From NCBI GenBank assembly GCA_021030915.1, contig JAGEMR010000078.1, forward strand, positions 80,860 through 144,859: DNA of 64,000 bases. Reading direction: 5' to 3'. Below, in pieces: positions 60,940 to 64,000 of the stretch. The notes under the pieces are model-generated. The model did no database searches and was not told where the DNA came from. It saw only the letters and a program-made list of their open reading frames with translations. Source of the stretch: Astrothelium macrocarpum (Eukaryota; Ascomycota; Dothideomycetes; Trypetheliales; Trypetheliaceae). Position 1 is the first letter of the stretch. The number at the start of each line of letters is the position of its first letter. A program made the position numbers and the translations under genes.

Positions 60940-61375
60940 TGCTTGGCAGTCGCTCCCACTTGAGATCCATCGTGACAACTACAGTCTTTTCAATCAAGTC
61001 AAACCGATCCATGTTCGCCCCGCTTTACACTGGCATCTGGTATGGTTGGCGGGAAAATGGTTGCGGGGAGAAATCTTCTTTAGCACAAATACCCAGCAAC
61101 ACCGGAAGGTTTGCGCGGATGATTTCATGCTTATGTAACAAACTTGCATAATTGCACCATGTTGCATGGAGCGTACCGTAGGTACCGTAGGTTACTTTTC
61201 TCCGAGTATGTGCGCGTTCGCACGACGCCGATCAACGCAAACCGTCATTTTGACTTACTTCCAAGGAATCCACAGGAACAATGTCAATGGGTTAGGAGAA
61301 TACGCCGCTGTGTGCACGGCCCGACTCGCTGCACACCCACGAAATTCTCAACACCATGGATTCGAATTCAAATAA
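60940..61375. other. Upstream region of the GH27 gene, ending at a composition boundary
   Basis: These 436 bases have ordinary G+C and hold the GH27 promoter. Near 61174-61195 the motif GTACCGTAG is repeated. Short plus-strand ORFs run here but show no family content. The end of this stretch is an abrupt switch to extreme AT-richness. Confidence 0.5.
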
Positions 61376-62145
61376 TTCAATAATCATAATAATAATTAAT
61401 ATAAGATTAATTTTAAAATATAATTAAAATTTATACGAATAAGAATTATTATTAAATTTAATTATTGAAATATTATGAAAATTATTATTAATATTGAAAA
61501 TGAATAAAATGAAAAATCGAATTAATCTCATTTAAATATTTTTTATTATCCATTATCAAATTTTGAAATTTTTTAATTAATAAAATAATATTATATTTTG
61601 ATATTTTATTTTATTTTATCTTATTTTATAATTATTTTATAATAATTCATTATTTTTAAATTTTTTTTATTATTATTATTAAATTTCATATTATTATTTT
61701 TATTGATATTGAATTTTTTCATGAATATATTGATATTCAATTTTTACTTCAATTTTAATTTATTTAATAATTTATTATTGAATTTTTTAAATCTTCTATT
61801 ATTTCTTTTTATTTTTTTTATTTTATTTTTTTTATTATTATTATTTATAAATATATTATATTTTATTTAAATTATAAAATATTATTTTATTATATTCAAT
61901 AGATATTTTATTCATTTTTATTCATATTTTATTATTTTTTGGAGATTCTGATTTTCATATTTAATCATATTATTCTTTATTTTCATTTTCAAATATTTAA
62001 TTATAAAAAAATCCAATTCTTTTCAAAAAAGGGTACCCACATTCGACTCAAATTCTGATTTCAATTTTTTCAAATAAATGTTAATAATTTATATAAAGAA
62101 TCCCGATATATTTGAGCCCTGAGAATTCTTTCATATAACGTGGTT

Positions 62146-62182
62146 CATCAGTTAGCCGCGCATATCAGTTGCCCGCGCATTT
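62146..62182 (+). repeat. Left terminal inverted repeat (37 bp)
   Basis: It is an exact reverse complement of 63964-64000. It contains two near-identical 15-base units, CAGTTAGCCGCGCAT at 62149-62163 and CAGTTGCCCGCGCAT at 62166-62180, 17 bases apart. This resembles the doubled transposase-binding sites of some Tc1/mariner ends. Confidence 0.95.
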
Positions 62183-63963
62183 TTCGGAAACAAAAACCAT
62201 TTAAATTTTTATCGCATCATAATTTTCTAATTATAATATCAATTCTTTTCAAAGAAGAGAACATCATTTTTATTATTAATATAATTCAAATTATCAAATC
62301 TTCTGGTCAAAAATTGAATAAATATATAATTGTAAAAATTTATAATATTCCAGAAAATATATTATATAATTAAATAAATAATCAATTTTAATGTATAATA
62401 ATTCAATTTTAATTTCATAAATTAATTTAAATTAAAAAAGAAATATTTATTTAATATATTATCAATTAAAATATTAAAGAATTTCCAGTACATCTTTTTA
62501 ATATTGAAAATATGACCAATTTTTTACTAAAAATATGAAATGATAATCATATTGATAAATAATAAATAAAATAATTTATAAATTTATAATTTATTTTAAA
62601 AATCCGATTCAATCATTTTTATAATTATCAAAAAATATTTTATGAAAATTTAAAATTTATTTTTGAATGATTCATATAATTAGATTATATAATGACTGAA
62701 TATGAAATTCAAAAAAAAGATATCTACAATTTTAATAAAATTGATTTTATAATAGACATAATCATTATATTAATAATTATTACATATATTAAAAGATATG
62801 ATAAGATCAAATCTATTCAATCTAATAATCGAAAATAGATTATAATTATTGAATATATTAATATAAAAGACTGATATATTCCTTCTTTTATGATTATTCA
62901 AAATATTTATCATTTTATAAATTGAATCATAAAATTCAATTTTCTGAATGATTAAATAATCAAATTCATTTTTAATAAATGAATTAATAATAAAATTGAT
63001 TTAAAATAAATTCAATATTTTAATAAATATATTAAAAATTATACAAATAATATATATCAGATTTTGATTATTAATGATTATGAAAATTATTTATCAATTA
63101 AATTTAATAATTTTTATAAATAAAATAAAATTATCATCATCAGTATATTTTCAAATTTATCATATTTATTTCAATTATTGAATATCATATCATATTCATT
63201 TTTAAAATATATATATAATGATCAAATCAATATTTTTATCAAAAATATTATTATTCATATTATCAAATCTGAATTTTTTATTATTTTTTTTATCATTTAT
63301 AATAAAATATTTATAAATAAAAATATCAGATCTGAATTTAATATTATTAAAATTATATTTTGAAATTCAAATTTTATAATTTCAAAATTGGATATTCATT
63401 TTAGAATATTTATATCATCAAAAAGTCATTCATTCATTATTCATAAATAAAAATCACAAATTCCTTCTAATTCATAAAAAATCATTTTACAATTTAATTT
63501 TATTAAAAATTGAATTTTTATCCATCAAAATAATTCTTCAATATCAATTTTAGATATTATAAATCAAATAACAAAAAATATATAAATAATGATATATTTT
63601 ATTATTCTTTTAAATGATCAAATATATATTCTTTAAAATACAAATATGATATTTATAAAATATCAGAAAATTAAAAAATCATATATATAATATTAAAAAA
63701 TATTATTTATTGAAAAATCTAAAATTCTTTTGATAAAAAAAAAGAAGAAAATAATCTATAATTGATAAAATGGAAAATGATAATTTTTTAAAAAAAATTA
63801 TAATAATTTTATAATAATATAATATTTATAATAAAACAAATCATAATACACAAATTTGTAATAAAAATATAGAAATTTTTGAAGAATCTGAATTAGATGA
63901 ATTTTAAATGAATTTTTTTGTTGTATTTTTGAGATTCAATATTGATGGGGTAGACATGCGGAG

Positions 63964-64000
63964 AAATGCGCGGGCAACTGATATGCGCGGCTAACTGATG
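63964..64000 (-). repeat. Right terminal inverted repeat (37 bp), at window edge
   Basis: It is an exact reverse complement of 62146-62182, with the same doubled 15-base unit. It ends at the last base of the window, so a longer repeat is possible. Confidence 0.95.

Larger units (their letters stand above)
61376..64000. repeat. Extremely AT-rich block (eroded repeat DNA)
   Basis: From about 61376 the sequence drops to roughly 10-15% G+C and stays there, apart from small islands at 62026-62050 and 62100-62190 and the final ~60 bases. In the 240 bases 63061-63300, 24 positions are C or G. Of these, 16 of 17 C lie in TCA and 6 of 7 G in TGA. No ORF has protein-like content. Such blocks in Pezizomycotina are usually transposons destroyed by repeat-induced point mutation, but the residual context seen here is unusual. 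A centromeric or subtelomeric location is another possibility. Confidence 0.85.
62146..64000. mobile_element. Decayed DNA transposon with 37-bp terminal inverted repeats
   Basis: The first 37 bases (62146-62182) and the last 37 bases of the window (63964-64000) are perfect reverse complements. They enclose a 1855-base element. That size fits fungal Tc1/mariner elements of the pogo/Fot1 type (about 1.8-1.9 kb with repeats of some 40 bp). No transposase frame survives because the interior has lost nearly all G+C, so the family is inferred only from length and ends. The inverted repeat may extend past the right edge of the window, so the outer end and any target duplication cannot be read. The left flank is AACGTGGTT. 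Confidence 0.8.

Noticed and set aside
63178..63363. 61-codon ORF and a similar one at 62140-62373 inside the AT-rich block
   Set aside because: Composed almost only of Ile, Asn, Lys, Phe and Tyr, as expected from base composition alone.
61376..64000. Mitochondrial DNA insertion as the source of the AT-rich block
   Set aside because: No mitochondrial coding, tRNA or rRNA pattern is visible, and the inverted-repeat ends indicate a transposon.

Overview
The window is nuclear DNA from a filamentous ascomycete (Pezizomycotina). Many genes carry short introns (about 50 to 150 bases, GT..AG). The recognisable proteins are typical of that group: a FlbD-type Myb regulator, a group III G-alpha, a Hog1/SakA MAP kinase, Avl9, Mtc6, a NuA4 Eaf7 subunit and a GCP6-like gamma-tubulin complex protein. 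Ordinary gene DNA is roughly half G+C. The last 2.6 kb falls to about 10-15% G+C, as in the eroded repeat blocks of many moulds. The class within Pezizomycotina cannot be settled from this sequence.

Layout. 1-8.3 kb: end of a low-complexity protein, PMS1 (minus), a coiled-coil protein (plus) and MTC6 (minus). 8.3-16 kb: a long stretch with no supportable gene, leading to flbD (plus, 15971-17230). 17.2-24.2 kb: another empty stretch, then a three-exon phospholipase D (minus). 27.6-30.2 kb: a 2-oxoglutarate/Fe(II) oxygenase (plus) facing an alpha/beta hydrolase (minus). 32.4-41.0 kb: ganB-type G-alpha (minus, 6 exons), hog1/sakA (plus, 9 exons) and avl9 (plus, 7 exons). 43.1-44.2 kb: an orphan ORF. 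45.7-53.7 kb: a GH16 enzyme (minus), eaf7 (minus), a GCP6-like protein (plus) and a rhodopsin-family membrane protein (minus). 54.3 kb: an initiator-tRNA-like sequence with a damaged acceptor stem. 54.7-61.0 kb: a four-segment membrane protein (minus), arh1 (plus) and a secreted GH27 alpha-galactosidase (minus). 61.4-64.0 kb: an extremely AT-rich block containing a 1.85 kb element bounded by perfect 37-bp terminal inverted repeats.

The genes do not form one pathway or a metabolite cluster. Three (ganB, hog1, flbD) belong to signalling and conidiation circuits, and the rest are housekeeping or secreted functions. The least ordinary DNA is the terminal AT-rich block. Its inverted-repeat ends are intact and G+C-rich while the interior has almost no G+C, and most C and G left in a hand-counted interior sample sit in TCA/TGA. 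That is not the pattern expected from classical CpA-directed RIP.

Exon boundaries were set by hand from GT/AG sites, reading frame and remembered family patterns. Starts of mtc6 and the GCP6-like gene are the least certain.
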